Source of the DNA: Burkholderia contaminans
GTDB taxonomy: Bacteria > Pseudomonadota > Gammaproteobacteria > Burkholderiales > Burkholderiaceae
Assembly (NCBI RefSeq): GCF_029633825.1
Contig: NZ_CP090642.1
Span: 930,001 to 994,000, forward strand
Length of the DNA: 64,000 nt
Direction: 5' to 3'
A model generated the notes under the pieces. That model did not search any database and was not told the origin of the DNA. It saw nothing but the letters and a program-made list of their open reading frames with translations. A program made the position numbers and the translations under genes. Numbering within the stretch: position 1 is the first letter of the stretch; every line of letters starts with the position of its first letter. Below are positions 17,054 to 25,361 of this stretch, in pieces.

Positions 17054-17344
17054 TGAATCACTCTTCGGCAATTGAAAATTCATTGGAGATTGGCTGCATT
17101 CAAGAATTAACCGCTTATGAACTGTTGCTAGTATCGGGGGGAGAGGAGCAAGAAGGCCAACCAAACCAGAATGCGGGGGGGCGTAAGCGGATTGGTTTAT
17201 GCAATTGCATCTGGTGCTGTTTATGGTGGTATTGGATCGGCCCTCACAAGCTTGGCCACAGGTGGGAATTGGGCGGCCGCTGGGCTAGGTGGGATGCTGG
17301 GTGGCGGTGTGGTTGGCGGCTTGAAACATATCACGCCCCCTTAA
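17053..17344 (+). CDS. class II microcin-like precursor peptide, frameshifted in this sequence
   Basis: Codons 1-30 (17053-17142) form a double-glycine leader: M-N-H then IQELTAYELLLVSGG, with the hydrophobic spacing and terminal GG cut by peptidase-C39 exporters. The mature part begins EEQEGQPNQNA and then meets seven Gs (17175-17181). Read straight on, the frame becomes a Trp/Cys-rich tail ending at 17358. Shifted by one base it continues at 17183 as VSGLVYAIASGAVYGGIGSA, then a Gly/Ala-rich stretch with LGGMLGGGVVGG, ending HITPP at 17344. With six Gs the precursor would be 96 residues and the peptide 66, cysteine-free, very like the GxxxG-rich core of microcin V. Either of two adjacent ATGs (17050, 17053) could start it; GGAAG is placed for both. 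Whether the extra G is real, variable or an error is open. Confidence 0.75.
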
Positions 17345-17645
17345 TTACATATTTTTGACTATTTTTACCCCTATACACTTGACTCGACTGGCATCGGCAG
17401 GTGATCGTATGTTGCACCATAATGCGATCACCTACTTTAATTAGCCCATCGTGTCTGCAAGAATCTCAAATTGAGTTTGGACGTGAGGCTGCAGACGTCA
17501 AATCGCCGGGCCATGACAATACGGACATTCGGCACTTTTTTTGATCGATTTAAACTGCGGCACATCTGCACATAATGTTGGATTTTTGCTAATTGCTTTG
17601 TATTTCACCAGCCATCTTGCTCGGGAAGCAATTCGATCTTTTTCA
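17345..17645 (+). other. AT-rich gap between precursor and exporter genes, with hairpin
   Basis: About 300 bases without a gene. AGGTGATCG (17399-17407) pairs exactly with CGATCACCT (17425-17433) across 17 bases, and is followed by an AT-rich CTACTTTAATTAG stretch. This could be a weak terminator or attenuator that makes the peptide transcript more abundant than the exporter transcript. A T7 run lies at 17538-17544. A separate promoter for the exporter genes may also be here; I cannot point to clear -35/-10 boxes. Confidence 0.5.
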
Positions 17646-18905
17646 ATGATCCAGACACCTCTCTTCCGGCAGGCAGCCCAAGACGCTCAAGGCACGCGTC
17701 TACTCGGTGAAATTGTGCTCATCCGCCCATTGTCGTTAGCGCTTCTGACAGCAGTCGCTATTTGCATGGCAGCTGTTGTAATCCTATTTTTCGCGTTCGG
17801 CAGCTATACGCGACGCACCACCGTCGAAGGGGTAATAACGCCCAACACTGGGCTCGCGAAGATCTACGCACCGCAGCCCGGTGTCGTGCAAAGGAAATAT
17901 ATCGTCGAAGGTCAAGGTGTCACGCGTGGTCAGGTGCTCTACACCGTCTCGACGGATCTGCAGAGCGCGGTCGCCGGCGACACGCAAGCTGCGCTCATTG
18001 ATCAGGCTCGGCAGAGAAAAATTTCGCTGCAGCAGGAGATCGTGAAGACGCGACAGTTGCAGGGCGACGAACGCAATACATTGCAAGCCAGGATCACCAG
18101 CCTGCGTGTCCAGCTTGCCGGCATTGACGCGCAGTTTGAGGCCCAGCGCACCCGTACGTCGCTGGCGGCCGACGCCGCTGCGCGCTACGAGGGCTTGCTT
18201 GCCAAAGACTACATCTCGAAGGACCAGGCCCAGCAGCGCGAAGCCGATTTGCTAGACCAGCGCGCGAAGCTCGATGGCCTCCAGCGTGACCGCGCCAGCA
18301 CCGCGCAATTGCTGAAGGAGGCCTCAAACGATCTCTCCGGCTTGGCGCTCAGGCAACAGAACCAACTATCACAAATCGACCGCAGCGTGATTGACGTGGA
18401 CCAGAGCCTGATCGAGAGTGAGGCGAAGCGTGAACTGGTGATCACGGCGCCGGAAACCGGCACCGCCACCGCCGTCATCGCTGAACCGGGCCAGATGGTC
18501 GACACCACCCATCCGCTGGCCAGTATCGTGCCATCGGATGCACATTGGCAGGCGTACCTGTTCGTGCCGAGCGCTGCTGTAGGCTTCATTCATGTCGGCG
18601 ATCCCGTACTGATCCGCTATCAGGCTTTTCCGTATCAGAAATTCGGACAGTACGAAGCGAGTGTTGTGTCGATTGCCCGGACCGCACTGTCGTCTGCGGA
18701 ACTCGCAACAAGTGGCGGGCCGATAGACCGTGATGGCAGCTACTACCGGATTACCGTCGCGCTGAACGCGCAGCAAGTCACCGCTTATGGCAAGCCGCAG
18801 CCCCTGCAGGCAGGCATGGCCCTGAAGGCGGATGTTCTGCAGGAACGCCGTCGCCTGTACGAATGGGTGCTCGAACCTCTCTACAGCCTGACCGGCAAAC
18901 TCTGA
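17646..18905 (+). CDS. HlyD-family adaptor of bacteriocin exporter (CvaA-like)
   Basis: A 419-residue periplasmic adaptor of a type I secretion system. After the family start MIQTPLFRQAA comes one membrane helix (about residues 27-50), then RRTTVEGVITPNTGLAKIYAP, a long coiled coil (about residues 115-255) and the C-terminal barrel with APETGTATAVIAEPGQMV and GFIHVGDPVLIRYQAFPY. This is the CvaA/MchE type that bridges the ABC exporter and TolC. The frame extends 35 codons upstream, but MIQTPLF is the usual N-terminus. Ends 14 bases before the ABC gene. Confidence 0.92.
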   Translation: MIQTPLFRQAAQDAQGTRLLGEIVLIRPLSLALLTAVAICMAAVVILFFAFGSYTRRTTVEGVITPNTGLAKIYAPQPGVVQRKYIVEGQGVTRGQVLYTVSTDLQSAVAGDTQAALIDQARQRKISLQQEIVKTRQLQGDERNTLQARITSLRVQLAGIDAQFEAQRTRTSLAADAAARYEGLLAKDYISKDQAQQREADLLDQRAKLDGLQRDRASTAQLLKEASNDLSGLALRQQNQLSQIDRSVIDVDQSLIESEAKRELVITAPETGTATAVIAEPGQMVDTTHPLASIVPSDAHWQAYLFVPSAAVGFIHVGDPVLIRYQAFPYQKFGQYEASVVSIARTALSSAELATSGGPIDRDGSYYRITVALNAQQVTAYGKPQPLQAGMALKADVLQERRRLYEWVLEPLYSLTGKL

Positions 18906-18919
18906 TCTCTCGCCTGCCC

Positions 18920-21094
18920 ATGTCTCTTCTGGATCGTCTTTCATTTGGCATCGGCAACAGGCTTCCGGTGACCCTGCAGACCGAAGCTGCGGAGTGTGGT
19001 CTCGCGTGCCTTTCAATGGTCGCGGGTTATCACGGGCATCACATCGACCTCGCGACGCTGCGCGGCCGGTTTCCGGTGTCGCTGAAGGGCGTTGGCCTGG
19101 GCCGCGTGATCGCAATCGCGCAGCATCTCGATCTCGGCACCCGTGCGCTGAAGCTCGATCTCAATCATCTCAGCCAGTTGCGCACGCCGTGCATCCTGCA
19201 CTGGAATTTCAATCACTTTGTGGTACTGCGCGAAGTGACCGGCAAGACGGTGACCATTCATGATCCAGCGCAGGGGCTCCGCAGGCTGTCGCTCGAGGAA
19301 GTGTCCCGGGCGTTCACCGGCGTCGCACTGGAGCTCTGGCCGGCGAGCAGCTTCAAGCCTCGCGACGCAACCCCATCGGTCAAACTGCGTGCGCTGCTCG
19401 GGCCGGTGACCGGACTGTCGCGCTCGATTGCGCAGATCCTGCTTCTCGCGTTTGCGCTGGAGATATTCACGCTGGCATCGCCATTCTTTCTGCAATGGGT
19501 AATCGACGAAGCCATCGTCGGTGCCGATCGCGACCTGCTGACGGTGCTCGCACTGGGTTTCGGCCTGCTGCTGGTGATGCAGCAGGCGACCAGCGCAGTC
19601 CGGACATGGGCACTGATGTATTTCGGTACAACGCTCAACGTGCAGTGGCGCGCCAACGTGTTCACTCATCTGCTTGGCCTGCCGGTGCAGTATTTTGAGC
19701 GCCGGCATCTGGGCGACGTCGTGTCGCGCTTCGGATCGGTCGATACGATCCAGCAGACGCTGACAACGTCGTTCCTGAGCGCAGTGATCGACGGACTGAT
19801 GGCCATCGTCACGCTTATGATGATGCTCATCTACAGCTGGAGACTTGCCCTGATCGCGCTCGGCACGATGCTGCTTTACGCGCTGTTGCGGGCACTGTGG
19901 TATCGCCCCCTGAGGCAGGCAACCGAAGAGCAGATCGTCCACACTGCGAAACAGCAGAGTCATTTCCTTGAGACCGTACGTGGAGTCAAGGCGATCAAGC
20001 TGTTCAATCGGCAGAGCGAGCGGCGATCGGGATGGCTCACGCTACTGGTCGAACAGATCAATGCGGGCCTCCACGTGCAGAAACTGCAGCTACTCTTCCA
20101 GCAGTTAAACGGGCTGCTGTTCGGTCTTGAAGGGCTCGTCATTATCTGGCTCGGTGCACGTCTTGTGATGGACGGCCAGTTCACAGTCGGCGTGCTGATG
20201 GCATTCAATGCGTACAAGGGCCAGTTCGACAGCCGGGTCGGCAGCCTCATCGACCGGTTCTTCGAGGTCAGGATGCTGCAGCTGCAGGGCGAGCGTCTTG
20301 CCGACATTGTGTTCGCGCAACCCGAGCCCAGTGCCAGCTTGCGGCAGGTGCCCGGAGAAATCGACAACCTGATCTCCAGCATCGAAACCGACCAACTCAC
20401 GTTCCGCTACGCCGACGGCGAACCACTCGTGCTCGACGGGGTGTCGATGAAAATTGAGCCCGGCGAATCGGTTGCGATCATTGGACCGTCAGGCTGTGGC
20501 AAGACCACGTTGATCAACGTACTGCTCGGAGTGCTCGCGCCGACATCCGGTTCGATCCGGATCGGTGGCGTCGACGTCGACCGGCTCGGCTTCGATCGCC
20601 TGCGAGCGCTGGTTGGCACCGTGATGCAGGACGACGTACTGTTCGCCGGCTCGATCGCCGACAATATTAGCTTCTTTGATCAGCAGGCCGACCCGCGCTG
20701 GGTGGCTGAGTGTGCACAGCTTGCTGCGATACACGCGGACATCGTTGGGATGCCGATGGGCTATAACACGCTCGTGGGCGACATGGGCACGGTGCTCTCG
20801 GGCGGCCAGAAGCAGAGAGTCCTGCTGGCACGGGCGCTCTACAAGCGGCCAAAGATCCTGGTGCTCGATGAAGCGACGAGCCATCTCGACGTACAGCGCG
20901 AGCAACAGGTGAACGCCGCTGTCAGCATGCTTAATATGACGCGTCTGATTGTCGCTCACAGGCCGGAAACAATAGCGTCGGCATCGCGCGTGATCGTACT
21001 GAACGGCGGCAGGATTGTGCTCGACCAGTCGACCGGTGGCACAGAGGTTGACGCTTCAATGTCCCCCGAAAGTCCGATGCCGGCAGGACAATAA
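18920..21094 (+). CDS. peptidase C39-containing ABC exporter (CvaB-like)
   Basis: A 724-residue fusion. Residues 1-130 are a C39 cysteine protease with the triad Cys26 (EAAECGLACL), His99 (HWNFNHFVVL) and Asp115 (IHDPAQG); this domain cuts double-glycine leaders during export. Six membrane helices occupy about 150-430. The ATPase has Walker A GPSGCGKTT (522-530), signature LSGGQ (626-630), Walker B ILVLDEAT and the switch His in IVAHRPETI. All catalytic residues are intact, so the exporter should be active even though the adjacent precursor is frameshifted. Overlaps the outer-membrane gene by one base (TAATG). Confidence 0.95.
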   Translation: MSLLDRLSFGIGNRLPVTLQTEAAECGLACLSMVAGYHGHHIDLATLRGRFPVSLKGVGLGRVIAIAQHLDLGTRALKLDLNHLSQLRTPCILHWNFNHFVVLREVTGKTVTIHDPAQGLRRLSLEEVSRAFTGVALELWPASSFKPRDATPSVKLRALLGPVTGLSRSIAQILLLAFALEIFTLASPFFLQWVIDEAIVGADRDLLTVLALGFGLLLVMQQATSAVRTWALMYFGTTLNVQWRANVFTHLLGLPVQYFERRHLGDVVSRFGSVDTIQQTLTTSFLSAVIDGLMAIVTLMMMLIYSWRLALIALGTMLLYALLRALWYRPLRQATEEQIVHTAKQQSHFLETVRGVKAIKLFNRQSERRSGWLTLLVEQINAGLHVQKLQLLFQQLNGLLFGLEGLVIIWLGARLVMDGQFTVGVLMAFNAYKGQFDSRVGSLIDRFFEVRMLQLQGERLADIVFAQPEPSASLRQVPGEIDNLISSIETDQLTFRYADGEPLVLDGVSMKIEPGESVAIIGPSGCGKTTLINVLLGVLAPTSGSIRIGGVDVDRLGFDRLRALVGTVMQDDVLFAGSIADNISFFDQQADPRWVAECAQLAAIHADIVGMPMGYNTLVGDMGTVLSGGQKQRVLLARALYKRPKILVLDEATSHLDVQREQQVNAAVSMLNMTRLIVAHRPETIASASRVIVLNGGRIVLDQSTGGTEVDASMSPESPMPAGQ

Positions 21095-22545
21095 TGCCGA
21101 CGGTCCGTTCCTGCCTGATCGTCGCCTGTGCGGCCGCGCTGTTTGACACCCGGCCCGCCGTGGCCCAGTTGCTTGACGTCTACCGCACGCACGAACTGGT
21201 CTCCGCGACCCCGGCCGAGACAACGCTGAAGAACATGTCGTGCGTTGAGGTAGCCACTGATCGCCCCATCGAACTGGAGGACGTCATCCTACAGGCAGTC
21301 TGCGCAAATCCCCAGACACGTAAGGCATGGGCGAACGCCCGCGCGCAGGCGGCTGCAGTCGGAACTAGCGAGGCAGCTTATCTGCCGACGCTGAACGCAA
21401 CCGCTGGCTACGAACGGGATACGCTGCGGACCACCTACGATGCCAGCGCCTTCGGGCTGGGAGACATCGGAAATTCGCAGAATTCGTCCAGCAAATACGG
21501 GATGCTGAACCTGACCTGGGTGCTGTTCGATTTTGGCAAACGCAGCGCTGCCCTGCATCAGGCGCGTCAGCTACTTGCCGCCGCAAATGCCACGCAGGAC
21601 AACGTGCTGCAAACCGTGTTCTTCCATGCCGCGAAGGCCTGGTATGCGGTGCGCGATGCAGAGGCGTCCGTCGATGCGACACGGCGATCGGAGGACATCG
21701 CAAGGGAGAGCCTCGCCGAGGCGAGCGCGAAGCACGAGGCTGGGGTTGGTACGCTAAGCGATCAGTTGCAGGCGCAAACGACCTGGCGTCGCGCGGTGCT
21801 CGATCGCGTGAGCGCCGAGGGTGATGTGCGTATGGCGATCGGTGCGCTGGCCGTTTCGATGGGCCTCGATGCAAATACACCGCTGCAGCTCGCGCAAACC
21901 GAGCCGTCGCCGGAAGACGCCGGATTGTCCGAAGGCGTCGATCGGCTCATCGACGAAGCGAAGATTCACCACCCCAAACTGGTAGCCGCCCGCGCGATGC
22001 TGGAAGCCGCGCGCGCCAATGTCGACGCCATGCGAGCCCAGGGCCGCCCCACCGTCTCACTCGCAGGCAGCCTGGCGCAGAACAATCCGTCGTATCAGCA
22101 ACAACCGGTTTCTCTGGGTTCGCCCTCGGTAAGCACCAGTCGTGGAAGCACGATCGGTATCCAGGTGACAATCCCGCTGTTCGAAGGCTTCGCCTCCGGC
22201 TATCGCACCGCGCAGGCTCAGGCGCAAGCCGATGCACAGGAAGCGGATTTGCGGGATACAGAACTGCAGGTATCGCTCGATGTATGGGAAAGTTACCAGA
22301 GCTTGCAGACCGACACCGTCAATGTGGGCAATTCGAAAGATCTGCTTGCCGATGCGCAACGCGCGCTCGATATAGCCCGCGGACGCTACAAGGCGGGGGT
22401 CGGTACATTCACCGAACTCCTGAACGCGCAGACCGCACTGACCGAAGCGCAAAAACAACGTTTGGTGGCGATATCAAAATGGCGAACCGCCCGACTCAAG
22501 CTCGCCGCAAGCCTCGGTAATCTTGGATTGTGGAGCGCAGAATAA
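21094..22545 (+). CDS. TolC-family outer membrane channel of the exporter
   Basis: A 483-residue protein with a signal peptide (cut likely after PAVA near residue 24) and the two repeated TolC halves: LEDVILQAVCANPQTRKAWANARAQAAAVGTSEAAYLPTLNATAGYERD in parts at the start, VGTLSDQLQAQTTWRRAVLDRV, and the second copy ending GVGTFTELLNAQTALTEAQ. It would form the trimeric outer-membrane tunnel for the adaptor and ABC protein. The ATG overlaps the exporter stop. Having its own channel makes the locus self-sufficient, unlike microcin V, which uses the host TolC. Confidence 0.92.
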   Translation: MPTVRSCLIVACAAALFDTRPAVAQLLDVYRTHELVSATPAETTLKNMSCVEVATDRPIELEDVILQAVCANPQTRKAWANARAQAAAVGTSEAAYLPTLNATAGYERDTLRTTYDASAFGLGDIGNSQNSSSKYGMLNLTWVLFDFGKRSAALHQARQLLAAANATQDNVLQTVFFHAAKAWYAVRDAEASVDATRRSEDIARESLAEASAKHEAGVGTLSDQLQAQTTWRRAVLDRVSAEGDVRMAIGALAVSMGLDANTPLQLAQTEPSPEDAGLSEGVDRLIDEAKIHHPKLVAARAMLEAARANVDAMRAQGRPTVSLAGSLAQNNPSYQQQPVSLGSPSVSTSRGSTIGIQVTIPLFEGFASGYRTAQAQAQADAQEADLRDTELQVSLDVWESYQSLQTDTVNVGNSKDLLADAQRALDIARGRYKAGVGTFTELLNAQTALTEAQKQRLVAISKWRTARLKLAASLGNLGLWSAE

Positions 22546-22560
22546 TGTGGTCGCAATGAA

Positions 22561-22586
22561 GCTCCCCACCCCAGGGGGCGGGGAGC
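22561..22586 (+). terminator. GC hairpin after the exporter operon
   Basis: GCTCCCC (22561-22567) pairs with GGGGAGC (22580-22586), with further CCC/GGG pairing inside, 16 bases after the outer-membrane channel stop. The position suggests a terminator, but no T-run follows, so it would have to be Rho-assisted or only a stabilising 3' structure. Confidence 0.35.
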
Positions 22587-23088
22587 CCACATCTGTCGGC
22601 TTGGTAACGAACGTTGCGACGGTTGGGTATTGGAAATCATCGAATCCCTCGGGATATCCCCGGCCTGGGCATGTTCCCGATGGCGCAGCGTCGGCTGAGG
22701 CGATGAACGAGTCACGCCCGCGGCATTGCATCCGTGATGTGGCGCGCACCGGGACACGTGGTGAAGCATTGATCACGATCCAAAATTTTCCTGTTGTTTA
22801 TTACAAATCAAGTACTTACGTCGCGATATGGCGGATTTTCAATGAATCCCGGCCATACTTCCAACAGCGCTTCACCAAAAATGTGCTTCGCTTACGTGCC
22901 GGGGGAGCGGCACGGACCATCCGACCGGATCGCGGTGCCCCCGAAGCATCTCTGAAAGGCCCCCCGATGAGCGCACCCGAGACATCCATTGCCGGCGCAA
23001 CCGTCCCCGCCGTAAGCGACGCGCGACGTCGCGCCCCAGCCGACCGCGACCACACCCGCCCGCGAACGCAGCACCGACATCGCCGGCC

Positions 23089-23250
23089 CCGCCTACGCGC
23101 AAGCGGTGCAGTTCGGCATCGAATACGCGCCCGAGCCGCCGTTCGAATGCGGATGCCCCGAACGGGCCGCGCCGGACGTGCTCGAGTCTGTGTCCGCGCT
23201 GTTCGAGCGCGTACGGCCCGACGTCATGCGGTCGTCACGCATGCGGCGCA
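23089..23250 (+). pseudogene. C-terminal relic of a DJ-1/PfpI family gene
   Basis: About 50 codons beginning GPAYAQAVQFGIEYAPEPPF and running into CPERAAPDVLESVSALFERV resemble the last part of DJ-1/PfpI proteins found in Burkholderia. No catalytic nucleophile-elbow region lies upstream in any frame, so most of the gene is missing. It marks a chromosomal gene broken at the island's right side. Confidence 0.45.
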
Positions 23251-23326
23251 GAAACTCACGCAGCCGGACGCAAGCGAGCGCGCGACGTGACGCGCAGGCA
23301 GCCCCTGCCCGATCGGCACGACACGG

Positions 23327-25060
23327 CTACTTCTCGGCCGCGAACGCGCTCGACATCTGCCGCGCCCGCTTCACGTCGTCGCCGTGCAGGTAGATCGACG
23401 TCGTCGAGATCGACGCATGCCGCAGGTTGTCGCGCACGGTCGTCAACTCCGCGCCGCGCGCCAGCGCGTGGGTCGCATGCGTATGGCGCATCCAGTGCGG
23501 GCTTGCCTGCCGCAGCTTCTGCGCGAGCGCGGGGTTGTCGGCCGCGACCTGATCGGCCGTCTGCGCGAAGAAACGCTGCATCACCTTCCACAGCCGCACG
23601 CTCGTGATCGCGGCCGCGCCGTCTTCCGCGAGGCTCGGGATCAGCGGCGTATCGGGCCGCCAGCGCGACGGCGTGACCGGCAACCGACGTGCGACCAGGA
23701 AACGGTCGAGCCCCGTGCGCGCGAGCGGCGGCAGCGCGACGCGCGCGGCCTTGCTGCCCTTGCCGATCACCTTCAGCCACGCGTCGCCGTGCGCATCGGT
23801 CTCGATGTCGCCGAGCGTCGCGCCGACCAACTCGCTCGCGCGCAGCCCGGTCGCATAGCCGAAATCGAGAATGAAGCGCAGCCGTTGCGCGGCGGCCGGC
23901 GTCCAGCCCGACTGCGGCGCGGCCGGCGTGGCCTTGCGGAACTCGAGCCCGTCGGCGATCGTGCGCACGAGCAGCCACTCGCCTTCGGTGAACGCATGCG
24001 ACGTGTCGAGTGCGTTCGGGCCGCGCGTGTCGCGCACCTTGACGCCCGCGAACGGATTCGCGAGCAGGTAGCGCTGCTCGATCAGCCAGCGGAACAGCGC
24101 GCCGAGCACCGACAGCGTGTACGCGGCCGAGCGCGCGGACAGCGCACCCGAGAACGGCCGCCAGTCGGGCGCACTGCGCGGCCGCACGGGCCCGACCCAG
24201 CGCTCGTGCGGTGTCGGGCGCCGCACGAACGCGCGATACGCGACCGCATCCTCGGTCGTCAGCGACGACAGTGCGCGGCCGCGCTCGACGATCGCCCACA
24301 GGATCAGCCGCTCGGCTTCCTTCCGGTACGCCCGCCGCGTCGCGGCCGATTCGTGCAGCGACAGCCACGCATACACGGCCGCGTAATCGTTGTCCGCATC
24401 GAGCGTGCTAGTCGCGCGCGGCGCGCGGAAGGTGCCGGCCGAGCCGTCGACCTCGTGCGGCAGCTTCAACTGCTCCCACGGCACGATGGCGCCGCGCGGC
24501 GTCGCCGCGATCAGCGCGCGCGCCCGTTCGGTCAGCGCCGGATGCGCGGCGAAAAATGCCTCGATGTGCCGCGCACTGGCCACGCCGAGGCCCGCGATCG
24601 CACGCCACCACTGGCGCCGGCGCGGAATCCGCACCGTGAGATCGGCGAGCGTCGCGATCCCGTGCGCACGCAGCGCGCCGACCGCACGCGCGGGCAGCCA
24701 CAGGCCGACGTCGTCGCTGATCTGCGGGACCGGCGCACGCGCATGACGCAGCAGGCCGATCGCTTCGGCCGCCGCCTTCGCTTGCTGCAGACGCTCACTG
24801 TCGGCATGACCGAGCCGCTCCGCGAGATCGGGCCGGCCCACCTGCCGCGCGACGCGCACGAGGCGGCGGCGAATGGCTCCGATCACGCCGCGCGCCGAGC
24901 GCCCTTCGCCGAGCCGATCTGGCAAGTAACGCTCGACAGCCTGACGCACGGTCATGCCGGCGTACCACGCACGCAGCGCGGCCAGTTCGTCGGCATCGGG
25001 AAAGCCTGCGGGCGCAGGGGGGGAATCGAAGGAAGGCGGTGAGGCGAGGCGCGGTTTCAT
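23327..25060 (-). CDS. tyrosine-type site-specific recombinase (integrase)
   Basis: A 577-residue integrase. The N-terminal 230 residues are the phage-integrase repeat-type DNA-binding region seen in Burkholderia and Ralstonia enzymes; a SAM-like core-binding region follows (about 235-345), then the catalytic domain with Arg407 (TGLRASEL), Lys in GKGSKAARV, His522 and Arg525 (HWMRH) and the nucleophile Tyr557 (SIYLHG). All catalytic residues are present. It bounds the right side of the island and faces away from the TPR gene. No tRNA target is visible next to it. Confidence 0.92.
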   Translation of the reverse strand: MKPRLASPPSFDSPPAPAGFPDADELAALRAWYAGMTVRQAVERYLPDRLGEGRSARGVIGAIRRRLVRVARQVGRPDLAERLGHADSERLQQAKAAAEAIGLLRHARAPVPQISDDVGLWLPARAVGALRAHGIATLADLTVRIPRRRQWWRAIAGLGVASARHIEAFFAAHPALTERARALIAATPRGAIVPWEQLKLPHEVDGSAGTFRAPRATSTLDADNDYAAVYAWLSLHESAATRRAYRKEAERLILWAIVERGRALSSLTTEDAVAYRAFVRRPTPHERWVGPVRPRSAPDWRPFSGALSARSAAYTLSVLGALFRWLIEQRYLLANPFAGVKVRDTRGPNALDTSHAFTEGEWLLVRTIADGLEFRKATPAAPQSGWTPAAAQRLRFILDFGYATGLRASELVGATLGDIETDAHGDAWLKVIGKGSKAARVALPPLARTGLDRFLVARRLPVTPSRWRPDTPLIPSLAEDGAAAITSVRLWKVMQRFFAQTADQVAADNPALAQKLRQASPHWMRHTHATHALARGAELTTVRDNLRHASISTTSIYLHGDDVKRARQMSSAFAAEK

Positions 25061-25361
25061 GACCGCGAGTTTGACAGAAGCGCGCGCGATCGGGTACGTC
25101 GCGCGCAGGGTTCAGGACGAGATACGCGTTCACACGCAGGACGCCCGACGCGCCCTGCTATGCTCCGCACTGCATTCCCGCGGCCTCCGTTCGCTGCTTC
25201 CTCGCATCACGTTGCAACGGGCGGGTTCCGCGTTGAATTGCGCTGGGCGATCCGGCCATCCGTCCCGGTATGCGCAGCCGGATATCAAAGGCCGCGTGGG
25301 TCGTCCAATGCATTTCCGGCCGTCGGTCAATCACGCCTTTACCAACAAGAACCGCCATTCC
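25061..25361. other. divergent intergenic region, integrase / TPR protein
   Basis: About 300 bases between two divergent genes. The frames crossing it are arginine-rich and not protein-like. It should contain both promoters, but I see no clear boxes, repeats or attachment-site duplication matching the island's left edge. Confidence 0.4.

Larger units (their letters stand above)
22546..23326. other. gap right of the microcin locus: hairpin and a gene relic
   Basis: About 780 bases without an intact gene. A GC-rich hairpin follows the outer-membrane channel gene; then comes sequence I do not recognise (22600-22900). From about 23089 the plus strand reads YAQAVQFGIEYAPEPPFECG, the C-terminal signature of a DJ-1/PfpI-type protein, for roughly 50 codons. 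The 255-codon frame across the region is otherwise without protein-like features. Confidence 0.5.

Noticed and set aside
17541..17645. A longer N-terminus for the HlyD-type adaptor
   Set aside because: The extra 35 residues are unlike the family, which starts MIQTPLF-like; the start at 17646 is preferred despite a weak ribosome site.
22523..23290. A 255-codon frame after the TolC-type gene
   Set aside because: It crosses a hairpin and unrelated sequence, is arginine-rich at the end, and only a separate short frame shows a family motif.
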